Notes: generated by a model from the letters alone, not told the origin. A stretch of DNA of 19,783 nucleotides from JAAYCI01 sp964472465 (GCA_964472465.1 CAYYLW010000038.1:1-19783); one strand, 5' to 3'. Shown: positions 7,869 through 15,530, numbered from the stretch's first letter. A program made the numbers and translations.

Positions 7869-9620
7869 TTATTTGGGTATCTCGCGCACTGTGCCATGCT
7901 GGGTATCCACTGAAACCAGCAGGCCGTCGGCCAGTTTTTCAGTGGCCCCCTGTGCGCCCACAATCACGGGTTTGCCCAGGGTAAGCCCCACAATGGCGGC
8001 GTGGCTGGAAAGGCCGCTCTCTTCGGTGATGATGGCGGCGGCCTGCTTCATGGCCTCCAACATTTCGTTGGAGGTGGTGGGGGCCACCAGAATGTCACCG
8101 GGCTGGAAGTGGTCGGTCAAATCGTCGGGCGTATGGACAATACAGGCCCGCCCAATGGCGTTTTCCTGCCCTATGCCCACCCCGGCCAGTAAGGAGTTGC
8201 CCACCAAGTGGGCCTTCATCATGTTGGTTGTGCCCGAAACGCCCACCGGTACCCCTGCCGTAATCACCACCAAATCGCCGTCTTTCACCAGCCCTGCGTT
8301 TTGGGCGGCTTGCACCGAAAGGTCGATAAGGGCGTCGGTATGTTCGGCATAGGGCATCAGAATGGGGCAGATGCCCCAGGAGAGGGAGAGTTGGCGGCAG
8401 ACCTGTTGGCTGGTGGTGCAGGCGATGATGGGCGTGTGGGGGCGGTATTTGCTCAGTAGGCGGGCGGTTTCTCCGCTCTGGGTTACGGTGATGATTGCAT
8501 CGGCCTGGATATCCATGGCGGTGGAGCAGGTAGCGTGGGCCACGGCATCGGTTACGGTAAGACGGGTGTTCTTGTCGCTCAAGCTGGCCTTAAACAGGGT
8601 TTGATAGGAGATGTCACTCTCGGTGCGTAGGGCAATGGCGGCCATGGTGCGCACCGCTTCCACCGGGTGTTTCCCGGCGGCGGTTTCCCCGCTTAACATG
8701 ATGGCCGAGGTGCCGTCGTAAATGGCGTTGGCCACATCGGTTATTTCGGCGCGGGTGGGGCGGGGGTTTTCCATCATGCTCTCCAGCATCTGGGTGGCCG
8801 TGATGGCCGGGCGCCCACTGTTGTAACAGCGCTGAATCAGCCGTTTTTGCAAGATGGGAATTTCGGTGAAATCAATCTCCACCCCCATATCACCCCGGGC
8901 CACCATGATGCCGCCAGACACCGCCAAAATTTCATCGATGGCGGAAATACCCTGCTGGTTTTCAATCTTGGAGATAATGCGGATGTCCTCGCCACCATTT
9001 TCATCCAGTAGGCGGCGGATATCCAACACGTCCCGGGCAGAACGTGTAAACGAGGCAGCCACAAAGTCAAAGCCCTCGGCCGCACCAAAAAGCAGGTCGG
9101 CTTTATCGGCGGGGGAGAGGTAGGGCAGGGAAAGGCATACCCCAGGCACGTTGATTCCCTTTTTATCTTTCACCGTGCCGCTGTTCAGCACCTTTGTTAC
9201 AATTTCGTCTCCGTGTAGCCTGGTTACCTCCAGTTCAATCAGCCCGTCGTCCACCAAAATTTGGGAGCCGGGGTGAACATCTTCGTGTAGGTTTTTAAAG
9301 CTTACACTGGCGCGGTGCTCGTCACCCACCACCTCGCGCGGGGTTAGGGTAAAGCTCTGCCCGGCTTCCAGCATGGCACAGCCATTTTTAAAGCGCCCTA
9401 GGCGTATTTCCGGGCCCTTGGTGTCCAGCAGGGTGGCAATGGGTAGGTTCAGTTCCTCGCGCAGTTGCTTCACTTTTTCCAGCCGTGCCTTGTGCTCGGC
9501 GTGGGTGCCGTGGGAAAAGTTGAACCGTGCCACGTTCATTCCTGCCAGCATCATCTCCCGTAGGGTGTCGCCTTTGTCTGTGGCGGGGCCCAGGGTGCAT
9601 ACAATTTTCGTTTTCCGCAT
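7869..9620 (-). CDS. pyk: Pyruvate kinase with C-terminal PEP-utilising swivel domain
   Basis: This 583-aa cytosolic glycolytic enzyme makes ATP and pyruvate from PEP and ADP. The catalytic core contains RFNFSHG (32-38), DTKGPEIRLG (66-75), the active-site Lys at 218 in IISKIEN, the metal-binding ARGDMGVE (241-248) and ATQMLESM with PRPTRAE (275-291). Glu71 matches muscle Glu117, which predicts K+ dependence. Residues from about 485 form the extra domain seen in Bacillus-type enzymes, with TEESGLSSHAAIVG and a phosphohistidine-type His540. The start has an AGAAGGGACGG site just upstream. It is divergent from deoB and ends at a strong terminator. Both the core and the extra domain look intact. 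Confidence 0.97.
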   Translation of the reverse strand: MRKTKIVCTLGPATDKGDTLREMMLAGMNVARFNFSHGTHAEHKARLEKVKQLREELNLPIATLLDTKGPEIRLGRFKNGCAMLEAGQSFTLTPREVVGDEHRASVSFKNLHEDVHPGSQILVDDGLIELEVTRLHGDEIVTKVLNSGTVKDKKGINVPGVCLSLPYLSPADKADLLFGAAEGFDFVAASFTRSARDVLDIRRLLDENGGEDIRIISKIENQQGISAIDEILAVSGGIMVARGDMGVEIDFTEIPILQKRLIQRCYNSGRPAITATQMLESMMENPRPTRAEITDVANAIYDGTSAIMLSGETAAGKHPVEAVRTMAAIALRTESDISYQTLFKASLSDKNTRLTVTDAVAHATCSTAMDIQADAIITVTQSGETARLLSKYRPHTPIIACTTSQQVCRQLSLSWGICPILMPYAEHTDALIDLSVQAAQNAGLVKDGDLVVITAGVPVGVSGTTNMMKAHLVGNSLLAGVGIGQENAIGRACIVHTPDDLTDHFQPGDILVAPTTSNEMLEAMKQAAAIITEESGLSSHAAIVGLTLGKPVIVGAQGATEKLADGLLVSVDTQHGTVREIPK

Positions 9621-9674
9621 TTGTCCGTCCCTTCTGCTTGCAGAGTTCTTTTTTTAGATTCTCTACATGTGAGT

Positions 9675-9703
9675 ATTATAGTCTTCGATGGACAAAGCTG
9701 CAA
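9675..9703 (-). promoter_or_regulatory. pyk promoter
   Basis: On the minus strand, a perfect TATAAT (9675-9680) has TTGCAG (9698-9703) 17 bases upstream. The -35 is weak. It overlaps the divergent deoB promoter, so the two polymerases would compete. Confidence 0.55.
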
Positions 9704-9716
9704 GTTGTGGTATACT
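9689..9716 (+). promoter_or_regulatory. deoB promoter, extended -10
   Basis: TGGACA (9689-9694), a 16-base spacer and TATACT (9711-9716), preceded by TGG as an extended -10. The leader carries CCGGG/CCCGG (9747-9751 and 9762-9766) just before the AGAAGGAGG ribosome binding site. Confidence 0.6.
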
Positions 9717-9781
9717 AATTACAAATTAAATCCGCAAAAAAGCAAGCCGGGTGGCCCTGCCCCCGGAGAAGGAGGCAAAAT

Positions 9782-10957
9782 ATGTCAAAACGTGTATTTA
9801 TCATCATATTGGACAGTTTTGGAATTGGAGATGCGGCCGACGCCGCCCTGTATGGAGACGAGGGGAGCAACACCCTGGCCGCCATTGCCAAAAGCCCGCA
9901 GTGTAAGCTGCCCAACCTGGCAAAACTGGGGCTGTTTAACATTGATGGCGTTAGCGTGGCCGCCAAAGAGCCCAGCCCCAGCGGGGCCTTTGGGCGGCTG
10001 GTGGAGGTGAGTGCCGGCAAAGACACCACCATTGGCCACTGGGAACTGGCGGGCCTGGTGAGTACCAAGGCCCTACCCACCTACCCCGAGGGCTTCCCAG
10101 CGGACATGCGGGAGCAGTTTGAGGCGCTGATAGGCCGCAAAACCCTATGCGGGCTGCCTTACTCGGGCACAGAGGTGCTGCGGGATTATGGGGAAGAGCA
10201 CCTCAAAACAGGCTTTCCCATCATTTACACCAGCGCCGACAGTGTCTTTCAAATTGCGGCCAACGAGAGCATCATCCCGGTGGAAGAGCTGTACAGCATG
10301 TGCGAAAAGGCCCGCGAGATGCTGCAAGGCCCCTGGGGCGTGGGCCGCGTGATAGCCCGCCCCTTTGAAGGGGACAGCCCCGCGAACTTCAAGCGCACCC
10401 CTCGCCGGCATGATTATTCCCTGCTGCCGCCGCGCCCCACCCTACTGGACGTACTTTCGGCCAGCGGAAAAGATGTAATTGGCGTTGGGAAAATTTACGA
10501 CATATTCGCGGGCCGTGGGGTGGGCCGCAGTGTGAAAACCAGCGGCAACCGCGACGGCATGCAGCGTACGGTGGAGCTGGCCAAGGAAGATTTTGCGGGC
10601 CTGTGCTTTGTGAACCTGGTGGATTTTGACATGGTGTACGGCCACCGCAATGATATCGATGGCTATGCGGCGGCCATGAGCGAGTTTGATGCATGGCTCG
10701 GGGCATTCTTGCCCCAGATGCGGGCGGACGACCTGCTGCTTATCACCGCCGACCATGGCTGCGACCCTTCTACCTCCAGCACCGACCATAGCCGGGAAAA
10801 CGTGCCCCTGCTGGCCGTGGGGGGGCCGGTAAAACCCGGCAGCAACCTGGGGCGCAGAATGTGTTTTGGCTGTGTGGCCAACACCGTGGCCGAGTATCTG
10901 GGCGTATGTTGCTATCTGGCGGGGGAGAGCCTGCTGGGCGAAATGAGCGGCAAATAG
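9782..10957 (+). CDS. deoB: Phosphopentomutase
   Basis: This 391-aa cytosolic enzyme interconverts ribose or deoxyribose 1-phosphate and 5-phosphate, linking nucleoside breakdown to the pentose phosphate pathway. It is an alkaline-phosphatase-superfamily metalloenzyme of normal length. Compared with the Bacillus cereus enzyme, the nucleophile is Thr82 in GKDTTIGHWE, and the metal ligands are Asp11, Asp153 (TSADSV), Asp283 and His288 (DFDMVYGH), Asp324 and His325 (TADHGCD) and His336 (TDHSRE). All are present. The start follows AGAAGGAGG with good spacing. It is divergent from pyk and is followed by a strong terminator. No other nucleoside-catabolic gene of the deo operon is adjacent, though deoB-only loci are common. 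Confidence 0.96.
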   Translation: MSKRVFIIILDSFGIGDAADAALYGDEGSNTLAAIAKSPQCKLPNLAKLGLFNIDGVSVAAKEPSPSGAFGRLVEVSAGKDTTIGHWELAGLVSTKALPTYPEGFPADMREQFEALIGRKTLCGLPYSGTEVLRDYGEEHLKTGFPIIYTSADSVFQIAANESIIPVEELYSMCEKAREMLQGPWGVGRVIARPFEGDSPANFKRTPRRHDYSLLPPRPTLLDVLSASGKDVIGVGKIYDIFAGRGVGRSVKTSGNRDGMQRTVELAKEDFAGLCFVNLVDFDMVYGHRNDIDGYAAAMSEFDAWLGAFLPQMRADDLLLITADHGCDPSTSSTDHSRENVPLLAVGGPVKPGSNLGRRMCFGCVANTVAEYLGVCCYLAGESLLGEMSGK

Positions 10958-10969
10958 AGACAATTGGAA

Positions 10970-11012
10970 GAGAAAAAATTCCCTGTGTGCAAGCACAGGG
11001 AATTTTTTTCTC
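10970..11012 (+). terminator. deoB terminator
   Basis: CCCTGTG (10981-10987) and CACAGGG (10994-11000) around loop TGCAAG are extended by A/T pairs (AAAAAATT with AATTTTTTT) and GAG/CTC. A seven-T run is at 11003-11009. It is a canonical intrinsic terminator just past the deoB stop. Confidence 0.9.
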
Positions 11013-11057
11013 AGAGGATGAAAACAAAAGCGCACCCACCTCGTTTTATCAAGCAGA

Positions 11058-11083
11058 AGGGGAATGAACCAAAGGGTTCCCCT
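11058..11083 (+). promoter_or_regulatory. Hairpin with alternative pairing before the 33-aa gene
   Basis: AGGGGAA (11058-11064) can pair with TTCCCCT (11077-11083). The internal GAACC (11066-11070) can instead pair with GGTTC (11075-11079), which uses overlapping bases, so the two stems exclude each other. The element ends about 8 bases before the AAAGGAGG ribosome binding site. No good promoter is visible between the deoB terminator and this gene. Confidence 0.35.
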
Positions 11084-11104
11084 ACCGAAAAGGAGGTGGC
11101 AAGA

Positions 11105-11206
11105 ATGTTTTTGGGTATTTCCATGGTGGCGCTGGTGTGTGTGGTGGCATCCATTTTTGTGGTGGCCGCGTCCGACCCGGAAGCCAAACAAGACGCACAG
11201 GCGTAG
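11105..11206 (+). CDS. 33-aa single-span membrane peptide
   Basis: The ATG at 11105 sits 7 bases after a strong AAAAGGAGG, which fixes this start even though the frame extends upstream through the terminator. The peptide is hydrophobic from about residue 1 to 22 (MFLGISMVALVCVVASIFVV) and has a short hydrophilic tail, ASDPEAKQDAQA. That fits one transmembrane helix with a small exposed C-terminus. It is followed by two hairpins. No family is recognised. It could be a small membrane regulator or a leader-like peptide, but nothing in the sequence decides. Confidence 0.55.
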   Translation: MFLGISMVALVCVVASIFVVAASDPEAKQDAQA

Positions 11207-11242
11207 CGGGGCTTTGTTTTCACTGCGCATGGGCTGTTTTTC

Positions 11243-11305
11243 CCCCGCTTGGGCGGGGTTTATATAAAAGAAAACCTCTTTGCCACCAAAGGCAAAGAGG
11301 TTTTT
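11243..11305. terminator. Terminator pair between the 33-aa gene and alr
   Basis: A small stem, CCCCGC/GCGGGG (11243-11248 and 11253-11258), ends in TTTATA. It is followed by a strong stem, AAAACCTCTTTGCC (11271-11284) with GGCAAAGAGGTTTT (11291-11304) and a T-run. On the minus strand the second stem is followed by TTTTCTTTTA, so it also serves alr. Confidence 0.88.
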
Positions 11306-11345
11306 ACGTTAAACCAGGTATGGCAGAACAGGAGAGAAATAACCG

Positions 11346-12527
11346 CTAGGGGGTGAAATAACCGCTCCAATAGGGCGGGGTGTGCTGTAACTGGCCGTTT
11401 TTACGGTACAGCCGGGGCACCCGTTTCCCAAGGCAGCACAGCACTTCATAGGAGATGGTGCCCAGCGCGGCGGCCAAATCGTCGGCCGTCTGGCGCTGTG
11501 TGCCATCGGTTCCCAGTATGGTCACCAGGTCGCCGCTCGTTACCCCATCAATTCCGCTTACGTCCAGCATGCACATGTCCATGCAAATTTTCCCAATAAT
11601 GGGGGCCTTTTTCCCCCGCACCAGCAAAGAGAGCCCCCCGCTGGCATAGCCGCGTAGCAGGCCGTCGGCATAGCCCACGGGCACGGTGGCCACCAGCATA
11701 TCGTTGGGGGCGCGGTAGCCGCGGTCGTACCCAACGCTACCACCCTTGGGCACGGCCTTGCACTGGGCAACGCTACTATACCAAGAGAGAATGGGGTGTA
11801 AATCAAAGGAGAGGTTTTCCTCCCGGCTTTGGTAACCATATAGGGTAAGGCCATTGCGCACCATATGCTCGTGCGTATCGGCCAGGCCCATGGTGGCTGC
11901 GCTGTTGGCGCAGTGGCGTAAAGGCACCTGCACACCCAGGGCCGCGGCGCTTTGTAGAATACGCTGGAAGCGGGCATGCTGTTCCTGGGTGAAGGCATCC
12001 TCGCCAGGCAGGTCGGAGGAGGAGAGCTGGGTGAAGGCCCCTTCAATCATCAGGCTGGGAAGCTGTGAAATGGCCAAAATTTCCTCGGCGGCGGTCTCTT
12101 CCCGCATCCCCAGGCGGGACATACCGGTATCTAGTTTGAGGTGCACCTTCACGGGCAGGCCCGGCAGGGCGGCATCTTCATAGAGGCGGGCTGTGCGTAA
12201 ATCGGGCAGGCAGAGGGAGATATTGGCCTTTTGCAGGGCCGGTACGCAGAGCGGTGGGGCCACGCCCATCATCAAAATCATGCCCTCGATGCCCCCCTGC
12301 CGCAGCAGCAGGGCTTCCTCCTGGGTTACCACGGCAAACTGGCGCACCCCCTCCTCCTCTTGCAGAACTTTGGCTATGGGCAAAGCGCCCTGGCCGTAAG
12401 CGTCGGCCTTGACCACCGGCATCAGTTTGGCGCCGGGCGCGGCCGCGTGCATCTGGCGGTAGTTGTGCAGCAGGGCGTCCAGGTCTATTTCGGCCCAAAC
12501 GCGGTATTGGTGGCTGAGGTTTTCCAT
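11346..12527 (-). CDS. alr: Alanine racemase
   Basis: This 393-aa PLP enzyme converts L-alanine to D-alanine for peptidoglycan. The start at 12527 is chosen because GGAGGA lies 5-6 bases upstream and the product then begins in the usual way (MENLSHQYRVWAEIDLDAL). An upstream in-frame ATG at 12590 would add 21 atypical residues. The PLP-binding Lys40 is in VVKADAYGQGA, the second catalytic base is probably Tyr267 in SVGYDRGY, and HLKLDTGMSRLG, the HCANSA region and ICMDMCMLDV are as in the family. Length is normal. It is divergent from the enzyme I gene across a 300-base control region and ends at a bidirectional terminator. Confidence 0.96.
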   Translation of the reverse strand: MENLSHQYRVWAEIDLDALLHNYRQMHAAAPGAKLMPVVKADAYGQGALPIAKVLQEEEGVRQFAVVTQEEALLLRQGGIEGMILMMGVAPPLCVPALQKANISLCLPDLRTARLYEDAALPGLPVKVHLKLDTGMSRLGMREETAAEEILAISQLPSLMIEGAFTQLSSSDLPGEDAFTQEQHARFQRILQSAAALGVQVPLRHCANSAATMGLADTHEHMVRNGLTLYGYQSREENLSFDLHPILSWYSSVAQCKAVPKGGSVGYDRGYRAPNDMLVATVPVGYADGLLRGYASGGLSLLVRGKKAPIIGKICMDMCMLDVSGIDGVTSGDLVTILGTDGTQRQTADDLAAALGTISYEVLCCLGKRVPRLYRKNGQLQHTPPYWSGYFTP

Positions 12528-12566
12528 GGCTGTCCTCCAAAAAGTGTGCAGGTGGTGTGGTAAACA

Positions 12567-12635
12567 GGGCCGTATTTGGCCCGGCCACACTGTGTGAAAT
12601 GCCTATCTGTGGGCATGGGCGGTGTGCGCCCACAG
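12567..12635 (-). promoter_or_regulatory. Structured alr leader
   Basis: Within the predicted alr transcript leader are CTGTGGGC/GCCCACAG (12607-12614 and 12628-12635) and GGGCC/GGCCC (12567-12571 and 12578-12582). The first stem also reads as a terminator on the plus strand, because TTTTTT follows at 12636-12641. No known riboswitch is recognised. Confidence 0.4.
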
Positions 12636-12641
12636 TTTTTT

Positions 12642-12671
12642 ATTATACACCTCTGCCGCGGGGCTTGTCCA
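12642..12671 (-). promoter_or_regulatory. alr promoter
   Basis: On the minus strand, TGGACA (12666-12671), an 18-base spacer and a perfect TATAAT (12642-12647). This gives a leader of roughly 108 bases. Confidence 0.65.
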
Positions 12672-12715
12672 CCAAGGAAGGTGCAAAATCAAACGTTTTT
12701 TCGCGTGTAGTGGCC

Positions 12716-12744
12716 TTGCCCCGCCGCCCTTCTTGTGGTAGAAT
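12716..12744 (+). promoter_or_regulatory. Promoter of the enzyme I-like gene
   Basis: TTGCCC (12716-12721), a 17-base spacer and TAGAAT (12739-12744), the latter preceded by TGG as an extended -10. The leader is about 77 bases. No catabolite-responsive element is evident. Confidence 0.5.
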
Positions 12745-12827
12745 TGGTAAAATATACAAAACGACACAAAAAATGGGTAAAAATTCGTTTTCTGCCGTTC
12801 ATCTTACGGGGAGAGAAGGGGCGAAAC

Positions 12828-14561
12828 ATGAGAGGCACGGGCGTTTCGGTTGGAATTGGCATTGCCCAGGCTTTGCTGTGGCAGCCGGCGGTTACCCAGG
12901 AGTATTTGCCCAAAAAAAGTGGGAAACCCGAAGAGGAAATAGCCCGCTTTGAAGCGGCGCTGGCCAGCATCCTAAAAAAGAATAAGGGCCTACGGGCCAA
13001 GGCCGCCAGGCGAATAGGCAACGAAGAAGCTGCTATATTTGACGCATACACGCTGATGTTGACGGATGAAGAGGCCATGATACGCCCCACAAAAGAGAGC
13101 ATCCGCCTGCGCAGCCTTTCGGCGGAATATGCTGTTTCGCAGCAATTTGGGGAGCTGGCCCGTTCTTTTTTAGAGCTGGATAGTGAATATATGCGCCAGC
13201 GGGCCGAAGATGTTTTCAGCCTACGGGACCAGTTACTGCGCGAGATGATGGGCGTGCCTTTGGTGGAGGCCTCCCACCTGGACCATCCCACCATCGTGGT
13301 GGCGGCCATGCTTTCCCCTGGAGATCTGGCGAACCTGGACCTCAGCCGTTTAGAGGGGATTATCTGCGAGGATGGGGGCTATTCCAGCCACATGTCCATT
13401 TTGGCGCGCACCTTGGGCATTCCCGCCGTGGTGGGTGCGGGTAGCATTTTGGAGTGTGTACAGGCGGGCGATATTTTGGCCCTGGACGGGGAGAGCGGCG
13501 AAATTTGGATCAACCCCGGCAAGGAGGAAATTGAGGAGCTGCGCCAGCGGGCCGACAGGTTGTTTGAACAGCGCCAGGAAGCCCAGTTATTCCGGGGCCG
13601 CCCCACCATCACGGTGGACGGGCGCCGGGTGGAACTTTCCGCCACGGTGGGCCAGATGGAAGAGGTGGAACCGGCCCTTGCGGCCGATGCGGAGGCCATT
13701 GGCCTATACCGTACCGAGATTTTGCATGTGAACCACCCGCCGCTACCCAGCGAGGAGGTGCAGTTCCGCACCTACCGCACCGTACTGGAGCGCTTGAACG
13801 GTAAGGCGGCCGTGGTGCGCACTTTTGATGACGGCGGCAACCGCCCGGCCCAACTGCTGCGCACCCGGGAGGAGGAAAACCCGGTGATGGGCTACCGGGG
13901 CATCCGCATGAGCCTGGGCCGCCCCAGCTTTTTCCGCACCCAGCTACGGGCGCTGCTGCGGGCTTCGGCCTATGGCAGCCTAAAAGTGCTGTTCCCCATG
14001 GTTTCTTCTCTGGATGAGTTGCGCCTAGCCAAGGCGGCCCTAGAAACGGTGAAAAATGAACTGCGCCGCGAGGAAATGCCCTTTGATGAGAAAATTCCCG
14101 TGGGGCTGCTGGTGGGCATTCCCAGTGCCGCCCTGCTAAGCGAGAGCCTGGCCTCGGAGGTAGACTTTTTCAGCATCAGTGTGAACGATTTGATTCAGTT
14201 CACCCTGGCGGTGGACCGCGGTAGCCCAGACTTAAACTACCTGTACCACATGTACCACCCCGCGGTGCTACGCCTGATAAAATGGACGGTGGACGCCGCG
14301 CACCACCATGGCATCCCCTGCAACCTGTGCGGGGAGGCCCAGGGCTATGAAAAGGTGTTGCCACTGCTATTGGGGCTGGGGCTGGATGGTTTTGCCGTGA
14401 ACCCGGGGATGGTGCTTTCCTCGCGGCGGATACTGAACCAGTGCAGCTACACTGAGTGCAAGCGCTTTGCCGATGAAACCCTGCAACTGCAAAGCGCCGC
14501 CGAGGTGGAAAAATGGCTGGCCCGTGCCCAAAGCAGCCTGCGCCTAAGTGGTGGGCTGTGA
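12828..14561 (+). CDS. ptsI: PTS enzyme I-like protein (PEP-protein phosphotransferase), divergent active site
   Basis: This 577-aa protein is full length and aligns with E. coli enzyme I at a constant one-residue offset at each key site. Enzyme I moves phosphate from PEP to HPr to drive sugar uptake. Present are the phospho-His188 in GGYSSHMSILARTLGIP, Arg295 (GLYRTEIL), Arg331, Asp454 in SVNDLIQF, Arg464 (LAVDRG) and Cys501 (LCGE). Unusual are Gly430 where E. coli has the Mg2+ ligand Glu431 (LLVGIP instead of MVExP), RTFDDGGNR instead of RTMDIGGDK, SISVND instead of SIGTND, and CGEAQGY. It may be a paralogue with changed activity. The ATG at 12828 follows AGAAGGGG. No HPr gene is adjacent. 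Family membership is certain; normal activity is not. Confidence 0.9.
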   Translation: MRGTGVSVGIGIAQALLWQPAVTQEYLPKKSGKPEEEIARFEAALASILKKNKGLRAKAARRIGNEEAAIFDAYTLMLTDEEAMIRPTKESIRLRSLSAEYAVSQQFGELARSFLELDSEYMRQRAEDVFSLRDQLLREMMGVPLVEASHLDHPTIVVAAMLSPGDLANLDLSRLEGIICEDGGYSSHMSILARTLGIPAVVGAGSILECVQAGDILALDGESGEIWINPGKEEIEELRQRADRLFEQRQEAQLFRGRPTITVDGRRVELSATVGQMEEVEPALAADAEAIGLYRTEILHVNHPPLPSEEVQFRTYRTVLERLNGKAAVVRTFDDGGNRPAQLLRTREEENPVMGYRGIRMSLGRPSFFRTQLRALLRASAYGSLKVLFPMVSSLDELRLAKAALETVKNELRREEMPFDEKIPVGLLVGIPSAALLSESLASEVDFFSISVNDLIQFTLAVDRGSPDLNYLYHMYHPAVLRLIKWTVDAAHHHGIPCNLCGEAQGYEKVLPLLLGLGLDGFAVNPGMVLSSRRILNQCSYTECKRFADETLQLQSAAEVEKWLARAQSSLRLSGGL

Positions 14562-14587
14562 AAGCCGAGGGCCTGAATGATGAAAAA

Positions 14588-14624
14588 CATCCCCCGGCAG
14601 GTAGCCAGGGGATGCTTGTTTTTT
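14588..14624. terminator. Bidirectional terminator between the enzyme I gene and nagB
   Basis: CATCCCC (14588-14594) pairs with GGGGATG (14608-14614), with an inner GG/CC. CTTGTTTTTT follows on the plus strand and TTTTTCATC on the minus strand. It separates the convergent genes. Confidence 0.85.
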
Positions 14625-14631
14625 AGGGGAC

Positions 14632-15402
14632 TTACGCGTCTTTGGGGGCCTGCTCCACCTGTACAAACAGGCCAGGGGCAATACCCTCCACCAGGGCTGC
14701 GTCCAAATAAAGGGTGCAGTTCGGGTGAAATTTCAGGATGGTGGCCTGTACCTCGGGGGTAACGGGGCCATCCTCCAGCACGGCGCGCATGGCTTGCCGC
14801 TTGCTGTCCCCCGTGGCGATAAACACGATGCTGTGTGCACGCATGATATCGCCAGCGCCCATGGTATAGGCGTGGGTGGGCACCTCTGCAATGCTGCTGA
14901 ACAGCCGGGAGTTACTTTGGATGGTTTGCTGGGTAAGCGCCACCAGGTGGTAGCTATCGTGGAAGATGTCGGCGGGCTCATTAAAACCAATGTGGCCGTT
15001 TACCCCAATGCTGAGAAGCTGTAAATCGGTGCGGTGGGCGGCAGAAAATTCCCGCAGGCGCTTCAGTTCGGCGTGGCTATCGGGTGCGTCGCCCCGCGGT
15101 ATGGTCACGTTTGCAGGGTTTACCCCGGCGGGAACAAACAGGTGCTGGTCCATAAAAAACCGGTAGGAATTGGGGTCGCTGCCCGGAAGCCCGGCGTATT
15201 CGTCCAGGTTCACGGTATGGGCCTTCGTAAAATCCGCTTCGCCACGTTTCACCATCTCCACCAGCTCTGCATAGGCGGGGATGGGGGTGCTGCCGGTGGC
15301 AAAGCCCAGCAGGGCTTCGGGTTTCTTTTTCACAGCCGCGGCAATATGGCGGGCAGTGAGGCGGGCACTTTGGGCATAGTCTTTCGTAATAACAAGCCGC
15401 AT
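14632..15402 (-). CDS. nagB: Glucosamine-6-phosphate deaminase
   Basis: This 256-aa cytosolic enzyme converts glucosamine 6-phosphate to fructose 6-phosphate and ammonia, feeding amino sugars into glycolysis. Motifs are GFATGSTP (33-40), NLDEYAG with the proton-transfer Asp67, and IGVNGHIGFNEP with His137 and Glu142. Asn135 replaces E. coli Asp141, as I recall for other Gram-positive enzymes. The protein lacks the longer C-terminus of the allosteric E. coli form. The start follows TGGAGGT with acceptable spacing. nagA is not adjacent. The neighbouring PTS protein makes a sugar-uptake context plausible, but the two genes are convergent and not an operon. Confidence 0.95.
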   Translation of the reverse strand: MRLVITKDYAQSARLTARHIAAAVKKKPEALLGFATGSTPIPAYAELVEMVKRGEADFTKAHTVNLDEYAGLPGSDPNSYRFFMDQHLFVPAGVNPANVTIPRGDAPDSHAELKRLREFSAAHRTDLQLLSIGVNGHIGFNEPADIFHDSYHLVALTQQTIQSNSRLFSSIAEVPTHAYTMGAGDIMRAHSIVFIATGDSKRQAMRAVLEDGPVTPEVQATILKFHPNCTLYLDAALVEGIAPGLFVQVEQAPKDA

Positions 15403-15446
15403 TTCCTAATACCTCCAGTGAGTGATACAGCAATTTCTTTGGTTCT

Positions 15447-15475
15447 ATTGTACCTCTTTTTCACCAAAACGGAAA
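15447..15475 (-). promoter_or_regulatory. Possible nagB promoter
   Basis: On the minus strand, TACAAT (15447-15452) with a poor -35 (TTTCCG, 15470-15475) at 17 bases. The weak -35 would fit an activated or regulated promoter. No clear NagR-type palindrome was found. Confidence 0.4.
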
Positions 15476-15501
15476 GCATTCGTGCCCAAAAAGTGCCTAG
15501 G

Positions 15502-15530
15502 TTGCAAAAAACTTCCGCAAGAGATACAAT
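15502..15530 (+). promoter_or_regulatory. Promoter of the zinc-ribbon gene pair
   Basis: TTGCAA (15502-15507), a 17-base spacer and TACAAT (15525-15530). This gives a leader of about 95 bases, including a small GGCC/GGCC stem (around 15581-15594) followed by TTTTTT. Confidence 0.65.

Noticed and set aside
10442..11230. 262-codon minus-strand frame across the deoB end and terminator
   Set aside because: It runs through a canonical terminator and a conserved enzyme and has no family features.
12528..12590. Upstream in-frame ATG for alr at 12590
   Set aside because: The added 21 residues are unlike alanine racemases, and GGAGGA supports the start at 12527.
12735..12827. Upstream in-frame extension of the enzyme I-like gene
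   Set aside because: It would begin inside the promoter. The ATG at 12828 has a ribosome binding site and gives the family's usual N-terminus.
14995..15000. NagB Asn135 in place of E. coli Asp141 as a possible inactivating change
   Set aside because: GxNGHIGFNEP is, as I recall, a common variant in active Gram-positive enzymes, and all other catalytic residues are present.
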